The notes beneath the pieces are model-generated. The model had not been told where the DNA came from, did no database searches, and saw nothing but the letters and a program-made list of their open reading frames with translations. Positions 1 through 6,846 of a stretch of 7,537 nucleotides of DNA are shown piece after piece; the first letter of the stretch is position 1, and each line of letters opens with the position of its first letter. Where the stretch lies: positions 1 through 7,537 of the forward strand of contig JAOUFL010000109.1 in assembly GCA_029858245.1 (NCBI GenBank), given 5' to 3'. The position numbers and the translations under genes are program-made. Origin of the DNA: Candidatus Zixiibacteriota bacterium. GTDB taxonomy: Bacteria; Zixibacteria; MSB-5A5; RBG-16-43-9.

Positions 1-739
1 GTTCTAAAACAGGCTGGATTACCTTACCCTTAAAAGCTATCCTCCCTTCTCTATCAAAAGGTTTCTGGAAGTATCTTCTGGTCAGGTTATCAATGAGTAT
101 GTTACCAGGACCTGCATCTATTCCCCATACTTTTGCCAGGTTTTTACCCCGGGGTAAAAAAGTCAGATTTGAAATACCACCGATATTTAAAACAACCTGG
201 GTTTTCTTCTCGTGGTTGAAAAGGTAAAAATGGGCTAAGGGGGTAAGAGGAGCTCCTTCCCCTCCCAGGGCAATGTCTTTTCTTCTGAAATCTGCCAGAG
301 TTATAATGCCGGTGCGGGTCGAGATGACAGAAGGCTCTCCTATTTGAAGGGACCCCCTGATGTTAAAAGACCCCATTCTCCTTTTTAAGGGAAGATGTCT
401 TACCGTTTGACCATGAGAGCCTATGAGATCTATATCTTTTAAATCCAAGCCGCATGCTTTTACCATTTTTTTAGCTGCGATGGCAAAATATTCTCCCAAG
501 AGGAAATCAAGCCTTATGATCTCATCGATATTCTGATAAGACGGATCTGAAACTGTCAGGATTTTCTTTTGTAGAAAAGGCAAAAATCTACCGGGTTTAA
601 ATCCAAGCTGATGGAGAATTGGTCCGTCCTTTCCTTCTCCGATCTCAACCAGGCAGGCGTCTATTCCATTAGCTGAAGTTCCTGACATAAGACCGATTAC
701 TTTCAATCTTTTTTTATTCAGCAGATTTTTCAAATTCAA
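1..739 (-). CDS. anmK: Anhydro-N-acetylmuramic acid kinase (AnmK), 3' part cut off by the window edge
   Basis: AnmK uses ATP to phosphorylate 1,6-anhydro-MurNAc, opening the anhydro ring to give MurNAc-6-phosphate in cytoplasmic peptidoglycan recycling. About 246 N-terminal codons are visible and are open throughout. The family is usually about 370-390 residues, so roughly a third is missing. Numbering from the TTG at 739, the diagnostic motifs appear in order: GLMSGTSANGID (16-27), GSHGQT (107-112), DFRRKDIALGGEGAPL with the expected catalytic Asp at about 155, LNIGGISNLTF, then IDAGPGN (207-213). The TTG at 739 is chosen because GAGGT lies four bases upstream (748-744) and the codon overlaps the TGA of nagZ. 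TTG at 733 or 706 is also possible; 706 gives the family-typical short N terminus but has no ribosome binding site. One oddity is Asn where the usual motif reads SGTSxDG. Family assignment is secure and the exact start is not. Confidence 0.95.
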   Translation of the reverse strand, partial: MNLKNLLNKKRLKVIGLMSGTSANGIDACLVEIGEGKDGPILHQLGFKPGRFLPFLQKKILTVSDPSYQNIDEIIRLDFLLGEYFAIAAKKMVKACGLDLKDIDLIGSHGQTVRHLPLKRRMGSFNIRGSLQIGEPSVISTRTGIITLADFRRKDIALGGEGAPLTPLAHFYLFNHEKKTQVVLNIGGISNLTFLPRGKNLAKVWGIDAGPGNILIDNLTRRYFQKPFDREGRIAFKGKVIQPVLE

Positions 740-1737
740 CTTGACCTCGATTTCAAGTTTTTTGCTTTTAAAGATAAAATTCTACTTGTTGATTCCAGCA
801 AGCGCGAAGAACTCAATTCGTTGTCTTTGAATTTTTTTTCGAAATATTCCAGTACCTTTAACTGCTCTTCCAAGTTCTCAGAAATCAGGATCATATCATT
901 TCCAGCCTCGAAAGCTAAAAAGCAAACCTTTTCAAGGGAGTAATTATCTTTAATAGCTTTCATCTGCATATCATCGGTAATTAGAACACCTTTAAAATCA
1001 AGCTCATTTTTTAATATCCCGGTGCAGATTTTTTTCGAGAAGGTTGCCGGAGAAGATGCGTCCAGTTCGGTAGCTATCACGTGTGTGCTCATTATGAAAT
1101 CTACTTCGCAGGAAATAGCAGCCCGGAAAGGCGTGAAATCAATCTTTTGAAACCTAGCTAACGAATTTGGATTTTGGGGCAACATCTTATGCGGGTCATC
1201 TGAGATATCACCAATCCCGGGAAAATGTTTTGCACAAGCTAAAACATCATGTTCTTTAATTGATTGGATGGCAATTCTGGAAAACTCTGCTACCCGTTCC
1301 GGGTCAGAACCAAAGGATCTATCACCTATTACCAGGTTTGAGGGATTGGTAAGAACATCCACTACCGGGGCTAAGTTCACGTTTATACCTAATTTCCTCA
1401 ATTCCCTGGCCGTCTGGCTATAGGCAGCATGAACTCCCTTTTTATCGTTATTCATTCCATAGAACTGATTAGAGGGGAATTGAGGGAAATTCTGGGTAAT
1501 GCGATTTATCCTGCCACCTTCCTGGTCTATCATTACAAAAAGCGGTATTTCTGAATTCTTCTGCAGTAATTCTATACTGTCACTGATCTGTTTTTTGGTA
1601 CCTATATTCCCGGAAAGTAGCAGCACCCCTCCAATCTTATACCTTTGAACTGTTTTTAAGAACTCATCCGAGGGCTCTATGCCATTATATCCTAAGGAAA
1701 GGATCTGACCGAGGCTTGAGCTTTCCACTTTTCTCAT
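736..1737 (-). CDS. nagZ: Beta-N-acetylhexosaminidase NagZ, glycoside hydrolase family 3
   Basis: NagZ hydrolyses the GlcNAc-beta-1,4-anhydroMurNAc bond of recycled muropeptides in the cytoplasm. The 333-residue protein has no signal peptide and is close in length to E. coli NagZ (341). Family landmarks are MIDQEGGR (69-76), the strand APVVDV (123-128), GDRSFGSDPERV (138-149), KHFPGIGD (170-177), the Asp-x-His acid/base dyad D181-P-H183, and LITDDMQM (252-259), where D255 should be the nucleophile. All catalytic residues are present. The usual KHFPGHG reads KHFPGIG, so the second His of that motif is replaced by Ile. The ATG at 1737 shares its first base with the TAA of the upstream diguanylate cyclase gene, and the TGA overlaps the TTG of anmK. 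There is little Shine-Dalgarno signal of its own, so translation probably depends on re-initiation after the cyclase. The product feeds AnmK directly. Confidence 0.95.
   Translation of the reverse strand: MRKVESSSLGQILSLGYNGIEPSDEFLKTVQRYKIGGVLLLSGNIGTKKQISDSIELLQKNSEIPLFVMIDQEGGRINRITQNFPQFPSNQFYGMNNDKKGVHAAYSQTARELRKLGINVNLAPVVDVLTNPSNLVIGDRSFGSDPERVAEFSRIAIQSIKEHDVLACAKHFPGIGDISDDPHKMLPQNPNSLARFQKIDFTPFRAAISCEVDFIMSTHVIATELDASSPATFSKKICTGILKNELDFKGVLITDDMQMKAIKDNYSLEKVCFLAFEAGNDMILISENLEEQLKVLEYFEKKFKDNELSSSRLLESTSRILSLKAKNLKSRSS
740..748 (-). promoter_or_regulatory. Shine-Dalgarno site for the TTG start of anmK
   Basis: GAGGT on the minus strand (748-744) lies inside the last codons of nagZ, four bases before the TTG at 739. 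The TTG overlaps the nagZ stop as TTGA. The arrangement supports translational coupling and favours the 739 start over the downstream TTG codons. Confidence 0.6.
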
Positions 1738-3311
1738 TACACTGTGCAGATTAAATTCTTACCTTTGCCTTTGGCTAAATATAAAGCCCGATCAACGCTT
1801 TTGACCAACTCCTCTGGATCAGTACCATTCTCCGGGTAGGTGGCAACACCCAGGCTTACTGTAAGCTTCACTCTTAATTTTTCCTCTTTATCTTTGAACT
1901 GGGTCTGTTCGACCTTAGAACGGATCCTTTCTCCGATATTACGTGCATCTTCCTTTGAGGTCTGCGGCAGAATTACAACAAACTCCTCCCCCCCGTAACG
2001 TACCAGGATATCAACATCTCTTATGCAACCTTTTATGACTCGGGCTAAATCCTTTAAAATCAGATTTCCGAACAGGTGTCCGTAATTGTCGTTATATTTC
2101 TTAAACCAGTCGATGTCGATCATCAAGAGGGAAAGAAGCTGATGATATCTTCTCGCTCTCTTCAGTTCGTCATCCAGCTTCTGCACAAAATAGCGATAGT
2201 TAAAAATAGAGGTGAGCTCATCCACTATGGTTAACTCCTCCATTTTCTGATGCAAGCTTGCATTTTCCAAAGCCATTGCTGCAGAACCTGCCAGTATGGA
2301 GAAAATTTTATGGTCCTCCTCTGAAAAGGCTCCAACCTTCCTGGATTCAGCGTTTAAGACCCCGATAGTTTTGCCCTGAGAGATCATAGGAACGGCCATT
2401 TCGGAACGAGCTCCATCCAGACCAGGTAAATATCTGGGATCGGCCTTAACATCATAAATTCTTACACCCTTACCTTCTTTAAGCACCGAGCCGGTTATCC
2501 CGCTCAAAGGAATTTGTTGGGGGTTTGTATTTTTGAACTTATTGCCGAATTCTATTTTGTCTTTCAGCATAAGGACTTCTTTTTCTTTATCCAGAAGCAG
2601 AATGGAGAAGTGTTGATACCTCAGGATCTTCTGGGCTATCTCCAGGATTTTTTCTATCACCTGTTCTAATTTATAGATTTCTCCAAGGGAGCGGCTAGCC
2701 TCATAGATACTTTCAATCTGCACCTGAGATTTTTCCAACTCAGTAGTTCTCTGATTGAGGGTATCAAATACCTTTAAAAGATTTTCCTCAGAGCTTTTCA
2801 AAAAAGAAGAAAGCTTTCCAATTCCTGCAGCGAAAACCCAGAATAACGATATGCGTATTAAAAGGTCACCCAGAAAAAACTCATTCAAATGGGGGGTGTT
2901 GGTCAAGAGATAAAAAAAGCTAGCTAAAAAAGCCAGGAAAATCCCCGAACCAAAACCTAAGTGATAGGCTCCCAGGGAGATGGATAAATAATAAAGAAGA
3001 TAAAAATCGCTTTTTAAACCTCCTGTAACCACGATTAAAAGCGTAATAAAAATCATATCAAAAAGTGAAGTTAGGCTATAGAATTGAGTAGTATTAGGTT
3101 TAAACTTGGTTGCATAAAAGTAAAGCCCTAACAGCTGAGACAAGAAGATTATAAGCAGAACCCAGCCATAGAAGGTATAGGACAAACTATCTGGAGCAAA
3201 GGCTAACCAGATACAAAGCCCGAGGAAGAGCAGGCTTCTGGCAAAAAAGAACAGGTTGTTAGCTCCCAGATAGGTTTCCCAGCTATTTTTTTGCAATAGA
3301 TAGTTATACAT
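1737..3311 (-). CDS. Membrane-bound diguanylate cyclase with GAF and GGDEF domains
   Basis: This enzyme is predicted to make c-di-GMP from two GTP. The 524 residues begin with about six hydrophobic segments (roughly 18-39, 46-67, 80-97, 102-117, 119-137, 148-167). The GGLKSDFYLLYYLSI stretch at 97-111 recalls the membrane sensor region of PilS-like histidine kinases. A likely coiled-coil linker follows (about 172-200), then a GAF domain (about 213-350, including MAVPMISQGKTIGVLNAES) and a GGDEF domain (about 360-524). The active-site signature is RYGGEEF (438-444). DIDWFKKYNDNYGH (399-412) supplies the metal and substrate residues. The product-inhibition I-site RxxD is intact as R431-D-V-D434, five residues before GGEEF. 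These features indicate an active, feedback-controlled cyclase. No phosphodiesterase domain is present. The ATG at 3311 has no clear ribosome binding site. The stop overlaps the nagZ start by one base. The signal sensed cannot be read from the sequence. Confidence 0.95.
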   Translation of the reverse strand: MYNYLLQKNSWETYLGANNLFFFARSLLFLGLCIWLAFAPDSLSYTFYGWVLLIIFLSQLLGLYFYATKFKPNTTQFYSLTSLFDMIFITLLIVVTGGLKSDFYLLYYLSISLGAYHLGFGSGIFLAFLASFFYLLTNTPHLNEFFLGDLLIRISLFWVFAAGIGKLSSFLKSSEENLLKVFDTLNQRTTELEKSQVQIESIYEASRSLGEIYKLEQVIEKILEIAQKILRYQHFSILLLDKEKEVLMLKDKIEFGNKFKNTNPQQIPLSGITGSVLKEGKGVRIYDVKADPRYLPGLDGARSEMAVPMISQGKTIGVLNAESRKVGAFSEEDHKIFSILAGSAAMALENASLHQKMEELTIVDELTSIFNYRYFVQKLDDELKRARRYHQLLSLLMIDIDWFKKYNDNYGHLFGNLILKDLARVIKGCIRDVDILVRYGGEEFVVILPQTSKEDARNIGERIRSKVEQTQFKDKEEKLRVKLTVSLGVATYPENGTDPEELVKSVDRALYLAKGKGKNLICTV

Positions 3312-3344
3312 CAGATTAATTCAGATCATGCTACACTTCGAGAG

Positions 3345-3373
3345 TTTATATATTTATCGGCAGAAAGTTGAAA
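3345..3373 (-). promoter_or_regulatory. Possible weak internal promoter before the diguanylate cyclase gene
   Basis: The 63-base gap between the cstA stop and the cyclase start is AT-rich. It contains TATAAA (3350-3345) with TTTCAA (3373-3368) 17 bases upstream. The -35 match is poor, so this is only a candidate, but it is the one gap of any size in the run and could let the cyclase-nagZ-anmK block be expressed separately. No terminator hairpin is visible in the gap. Confidence 0.25.
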
Positions 3374-3374
3374 A

Positions 3375-5048
3375 CTAAATATTTACTCTGAGTTCAGGTT
3401 TTTTAAAAAAAAGACTCTTCATTGCTTCTATCAGAAGGAGTAAAGCCAGAGCCAGAAGCACAATTGAACCTAAGGGAACAACCTGAAATTTAAAAGAACC
3501 GGATAATATCATTTCCAGCCAGGGCAGAGCCATCTGGACAAGTGACCAGATGGTAATAATTAGCATAAAAGCCATGGGTAATAAAGTATAAATCCAGGAT
3601 TTTTTTGTCTCTTTGAGCCAGACTGTAACCCCTAAAAGGGTTAAAGCTGCTAAAAGCTGGTTGCTTGATCCGAAAAGAGACCAGAAAATTCTCCAGGCAG
3701 GTAAAGGTTCTCCAGAAGGATTTTTTACTCTGATCATCACGGCAAAAGCAGGGATAAGAAGGGTAAAAAGAGTTGGTCCAACTTTAGATATTTTACCCTT
3801 CCAGCTTGTCAGTTCCTGAAAGACATATCTTCCCAATCTGGTACATACGTCTAAGGTATCATAGATAAATGTGGCAAAAGCCAAAAGTCCGAAACTCATT
3901 GCCAGGTCGGGGTTGATTTTGAAGATGGATAAAAAACGGCTGATGCCACTAGCATAGATCTGGTCTGGCTTTGCCCGGGATAAAGCCCCGTCCCGGGTAA
4001 GGATCATCAGGGTAGCTAATGCGATAATTGCTACTAAAGCTTCAAGAAGCATACCTCCGTAACCGATTAATTTTGCATCTTTTTCTCTACTGAGCTGTTT
4101 GGAGGAGGTACCTGAACTAACAATAGCATGGAATCCAGAACATGCACCACATGCTACAGTTATAAAAAGTATGGGAAAAAGTGGTCCCTGGCTACTATTC
4201 CAGGTTATAAAAGAAGGGTAATTTATATTGAATCCACCAAAAAGGATACCGATTATCCCGGTGAGGAGGGTACCATAAAGGAAAAGCCCTCCCAAATATC
4301 CACGAGGTTGAAGCAAGAGCCAGATGGGTATGATAGAGGCGATAAAGCAGTAACAAAGTAAAATCAGATCCCAGATCTTAACAGGCTCTAGGCCTAAAAT
4401 GGAAGGTAGGCTGAGAGGAATTTTCTGCCCATACCAGATAGCAAGCACAACCATTGGTAAAAAAATTATGGTGGAAAGCCATAAAGGGAATTTTAGTTTA
4501 TAGAGGGATAATCCCATTAGTATAGCTAATGATAAATATAAAAAGGACGAAGATGCAACTCCTGCACCGTAAGTTTCCTGTATAAAAGCACTTGCAGTTA
4601 TATCAGTGAAAGCAACTATCACATAAACCAGCGAAAACCAGATAAACAGGAGAAAAAGAAGATATGTTCTGTGACTCATGTGTTCTTTGACTACCTCTGC
4701 GATGGATTTGGCTTTGTGTCTGACTGAGGCAACCAGGGATGTAAAATCATGAACCCCCCCCACGAATATCGAGCCAACCAAAATCCAGAGCAAAGCTGGA
4801 AGCCAGCCGAACAGAAGCCCTGCCAGTATAGGTCCAACAATAGGACCTGCTGCTGAAATAGCAGAGAAATGCTGTCCTAAAAGAATTGCCCTGCGGGTTG
4901 GTATGTAGTCAACACCATCGTATAAGGTCTTTGAGGGTACCGGATTATTATCATTTAAATTCAATTTTTTCTCTAAAAACTTACCGTAAAAAATATAGCC
5001 ACAGAGGAGGATTAATCCGGAAATAAGAGCGTAGAGAAGAAGACTCAT
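3375..5048 (-). CDS. cstA: CstA-family carbon starvation protein, probable pyruvate or peptide transporter
   Basis: This is a polytopic inner-membrane transporter. Characterised CstA/BtsT proteins take up pyruvate, and older work linked CstA to peptide uptake. The 557 residues are nearly all hydrophobic segments. They carry the family signatures in order: DGVDYIPT (44-51), GQHFSAISAAGPIVGP (58-73), GWLPALLWILVGSIF (81-95) with GGVHDFTSLVASVRHK (97-112), LQPRGYLGG (246-254), ACGACSGFHAIVSSGTSSKQ (299-318), TLDVCTRLGRYVFQE (398-412) and FWSLFGSSNQLLAALTLLG (455-473). It is a short-form member, compared with about 700 residues in E. coli CstA. The gene starts five bases after the stop of the small cysteine-rich membrane protein, so the two are certainly co-transcribed. 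YbdD (DUF466), the partner often found next to cstA in enterobacteria, is not in the window. The substrate is inferred from the family only. Confidence 0.95.
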   Translation of the reverse strand: MSLLLYALISGLILLCGYIFYGKFLEKKLNLNDNNPVPSKTLYDGVDYIPTRRAILLGQHFSAISAAGPIVGPILAGLLFGWLPALLWILVGSIFVGGVHDFTSLVASVRHKAKSIAEVVKEHMSHRTYLLFLLFIWFSLVYVIVAFTDITASAFIQETYGAGVASSSFLYLSLAILMGLSLYKLKFPLWLSTIIFLPMVVLAIWYGQKIPLSLPSILGLEPVKIWDLILLCYCFIASIIPIWLLLQPRGYLGGLFLYGTLLTGIIGILFGGFNINYPSFITWNSSQGPLFPILFITVACGACSGFHAIVSSGTSSKQLSREKDAKLIGYGGMLLEALVAIIALATLMILTRDGALSRAKPDQIYASGISRFLSIFKINPDLAMSFGLLAFATFIYDTLDVCTRLGRYVFQELTSWKGKISKVGPTLFTLLIPAFAVMIRVKNPSGEPLPAWRIFWSLFGSSNQLLAALTLLGVTVWLKETKKSWIYTLLPMAFMLIITIWSLVQMALPWLEMILSGSFKFQVVPLGSIVLLALALLLLIEAMKSLFFKKPELRVNI

Positions 5049-5053
5049 AGATT

Positions 5054-5572
5054 TTATCTTATCTTTTTTGAGTTAAGGGGAACGCCAGGGCAGGTCTTTT
5101 TTTGTGAGCAAAACTTACAACATAAGTTTTTCAAATAGACTTTCTCAATCAGCAATAATATTATATAGATACAGGAAAAAGCAAGCCAGAAAAGATTCCT
5201 GAACCTGGAAAGCTGTAACAGGGAAGCTAAAAGGGGCAGAAACCAGATAGGATAAATAAAGAGCATATAGTCATAACCAGATGTAAAATTGTCTTCTTCT
5301 TTTCTGGGAAAAAGAAAACCTGCTACCTTACCCCATCCGATATTGCAATACTTTCCATGGTAGGTGCAGTGAACACAGCGGGACAGAGGTAAAATCAGGC
5401 TTATGGATAGAAGGCTATAGAAAATATAAAGATACGACAGCTCTATCTTTAACTGATAGAAGACGAATATTCCTGAACTGAAGATTAGTATTAAAAGGAA
5501 CAAACGACCTAAAATAATACTTCTGGGATACTCGGAGAAACAAACCTCCAGCTTACTTTTCTTTTCTTCCAT
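5054..5572 (-). CDS. Small four-pass membrane protein with two cysteine clusters, function unknown
   Basis: The family was not recognised. The 172-residue protein has about four hydrophobic segments (roughly 18-38, 44-64, 102-119, 127-145). Two similar Cys clusters follow the second and fourth segments: C66-x2-C69-x6-C76 in RCVHCTYHGKYCNIGWGK, and C151-C152-x2-C155-x5-C161 in CCKFCSQKKTCPG. With the charged N terminus inside, both clusters would face the cytoplasm, where they could together hold a metal ion or Fe-S cluster; this is inference. The start at 5572 (MEEKKSKLEV) is preferred because GAGGT sits seven bases upstream. The ATG at 5620 would add 16 residues, but it has no ribosome binding site and overlaps a possible -10 box. 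The gene is first in the leftward operon and ends five bases before cstA, so it may be an accessory subunit or regulator of the transporter. Confidence 0.8.
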   Translation of the reverse strand: MEEKKSKLEVCFSEYPRSIILGRLFLLILIFSSGIFVFYQLKIELSYLYIFYSLLSISLILPLSRCVHCTYHGKYCNIGWGKVAGFLFPRKEEDNFTSGYDYMLFIYPIWFLPLLASLLQLSRFRNLFWLAFSCIYIILLLIEKVYLKNLCCKFCSQKKTCPGVPLNSKKIR

Positions 5573-5579
5573 CTTCAAT

Positions 5580-5584
5580 ACCTC
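5580..5584 (-). promoter_or_regulatory. Shine-Dalgarno site that fixes the start at 5572
   Basis: GAGGT on the minus strand lies seven bases before the ATG at 5572. No comparable site precedes the upstream in-frame ATG at 5620, so the shorter 172-residue product is favoured. Confidence 0.65.
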
Positions 5585-5618
5585 AGTGTTTAAAAAAAGA
5601 TTGACCTTAAAAAACAAC

Positions 5619-5624
5619 ATTATA
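5619..5624 (-). promoter_or_regulatory. Candidate -10 box for the leftward operon
   Basis: A perfect TATAAT occurs on the minus strand at 5624-5619. It would place the transcript start at about 5612, giving a leader of about 40 bases before the ATG at 5572. No good -35 hexamer is visible at 16-18 bases, and the surroundings are so AT-rich that a chance match is possible. If real, it rules out the ATG at 5620. Confidence 0.4.
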
Positions 5625-5687
5625 TATTAATAAAAATATTTTTGAAACCAAAGGGAATTTTTTACGTTAATTAAAATAGAGTTAAAA

Positions 5688-5693
5688 AGGAAG
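5688..5693 (+). promoter_or_regulatory. Shine-Dalgarno site for the GTG start at 5700
   Basis: AGGAAG sits six bases before GTG at 5700, and the reading frame continues directly into a signal peptide. Together these support the non-ATG start. Confidence 0.7.
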
Positions 5694-5699
5694 AACAGA

Positions 5700-6836
5700 G
5701 TGGTTAAAACTTTAAAATATATAGCTATTCTCTCGCTCTCATTTTTACTTTTATTCCCTGATCTTCTCCTCGGAACTGAATTCAAATCCGGGATGAATGT
5801 AATTGTACCGGAGTCAACCCTGATTAAGGATGATTATTTCGTAGCGGGTGATAACATTAAAATTTCCGGGATGGTAGAAGGAGATGTAATCTCTGCTTGC
5901 CAGACCTTAACCCTCAAGGGAAGGACTGAGAGTAACCTGATGGCTGCAGCCGAATATATTGATGTATCTGGAGAAATAGGCGGGAGCTTTCGGGGCGGTG
6001 CTAAGAACATAAGCATTGACGGTAAGCTGAAAAGGAATTTCTTAGGATTTGCCCGGAGTATTAATCTCAAAGAGGGTTCCGAGATTGGTGGAGATGTTAT
6101 AGCTTACTGTAATGAGCTGAAAATCTCAGGGAGTGTAGGTAAAGGTGTTACCGCTGGTGCTTATTATGTGGTTATCTCTGGAATTATAAACGGGGATGTA
6201 TCCATAAGAGCAGAAGAGATAATGATAATGTCTAATGCCCAGATATATGGGAACTTAAATTATAAAAGCCATAAGGAAGCTAAAATAGGGAAGGGAGCAC
6301 TTATCAGCGGCGAGACAAAATGGACTGAACTCGAGGCCAGGGAAAAAGGATTAACCTGGGCTAAGGTTTTAATTGAATTTTGTTTCTACTGTGCAGCGCT
6401 CTTGACCGGTGTCTTTATGCTCCTGCTTGCTAAAAGAGAGGTTAAGGCAGTTAAGGAATCGGTGTTTAAAGATTTTCTTAAAAATCTTGGTTTGGGTTTT
6501 GTATTTGTTATATGTATACCCATTGCAGTAGTCATTTTACTTTTCACAATTATAGGTATTCCTGTATCCCTTATTCTAGTATTTATCTATTTTATTCTTT
6601 TTTATATTGCCAAGATTTTCGTAGGGTTTGCTCTGGGAGAGAAGATCTTACAAGCTTTTGGGTTCTCCTCGAAGCCTTCTCCCTTCTGGTCCCTGATGTT
6701 CGGACTTTCGATTCTTTATCTATTATTTCTGATCCCTTATCTGAACTGTATGGTTTACCTTATCACTCTTTTTCTTGGTTTTGGTGCAGTTTTTCAGTAT
6801 AAAAAATATATAATTCCTCCCCTAACAACCACCTGA
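5700..6836 (+). CDS. Secreted bactofilin-like beta-helix protein with a C-terminal multi-pass membrane domain
   Basis: The 378-residue product starts with a signal peptide (about 1-25, VKTLKY then a hydrophobic run, cleavage possible near LLLG/TEF). Residues about 48-190 form around eight imperfect coils of 17-19 residues. Each has an alternating hydrophobic strand followed by a Gly-rich turn, as in NIKISGMVEGDV, YIDVSGEIGGSF, ELKISGSVGKGV and YVVISGIINGDV. This pattern matches polymer-forming, bactofilin-type beta-helices. A short charged linker (about 190-220) leads to four or five membrane segments (about 222-244, 264-285, 286-310, 330-346, 350-365) containing TIIGIPVSLILV. This resembles the membrane domain annotated as DUF8173 on similar proteins; that assignment is from memory of the family pattern. 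The helix should lie outside the cytoplasmic membrane, unlike classic cytoplasmic bactofilins. The role is unknown; envelope scaffolding is a reasonable guess. It is transcribed alone, divergently from the operon, and ends in a strong terminator. Confidence 0.85.
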   Translation: MVKTLKYIAILSLSFLLLFPDLLLGTEFKSGMNVIVPESTLIKDDYFVAGDNIKISGMVEGDVISACQTLTLKGRTESNLMAAAEYIDVSGEIGGSFRGGAKNISIDGKLKRNFLGFARSINLKEGSEIGGDVIAYCNELKISGSVGKGVTAGAYYVVISGIINGDVSIRAEEIMIMSNAQIYGNLNYKSHKEAKIGKGALISGETKWTELEAREKGLTWAKVLIEFCFYCAALLTGVFMLLLAKREVKAVKESVFKDFLKNLGLGFVFVICIPIAVVILLFTIIGIPVSLILVFIYFILFYIAKIFVGFALGEKILQAFGFSSKPSPFWSLMFGLSILYLLFLIPYLNCMVYLITLFLGFGAVFQYKKYIIPPLTTT

Positions 6837-6846
6837 ACCTCACCAG

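Larger units (their letters stand above)
5573..5699. other. Divergent intergenic region between the leftward operon and the plus-strand beta-helix gene
   Basis: This very AT-rich spacer must carry the start signals for both directions. Leftward there is a TATAAT at 5624-5619. Rightward there is only a poor pair (TTGAAA at 5642-5647 and TACGTT at 5663-5668, spacing 15), followed by a clear AGGAAG ribosome binding site. No convincing operator palindrome or riboswitch was seen. Confidence 0.6.

Noticed and set aside
3613..4361. Two plus-strand reading frames (3613-3819 and 4128-4361) inside the CstA gene
   Set aside because: They lie antisense to a strongly conserved transporter and have no protein-like pattern or ribosome binding site; they are shadows.
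5834..6070. Minus-strand 78-codon frame inside the beta-helix gene
   Set aside because: Antisense to repeats with clear coding pattern; no independent support.
6512..6802. Plus-strand 96-codon frame overlapping the membrane domain of the beta-helix gene
   Set aside because: Out-of-frame reading of a hydrophobic coding region. The main frame keeps a coherent membrane pattern to its stop, so no frameshift is needed.
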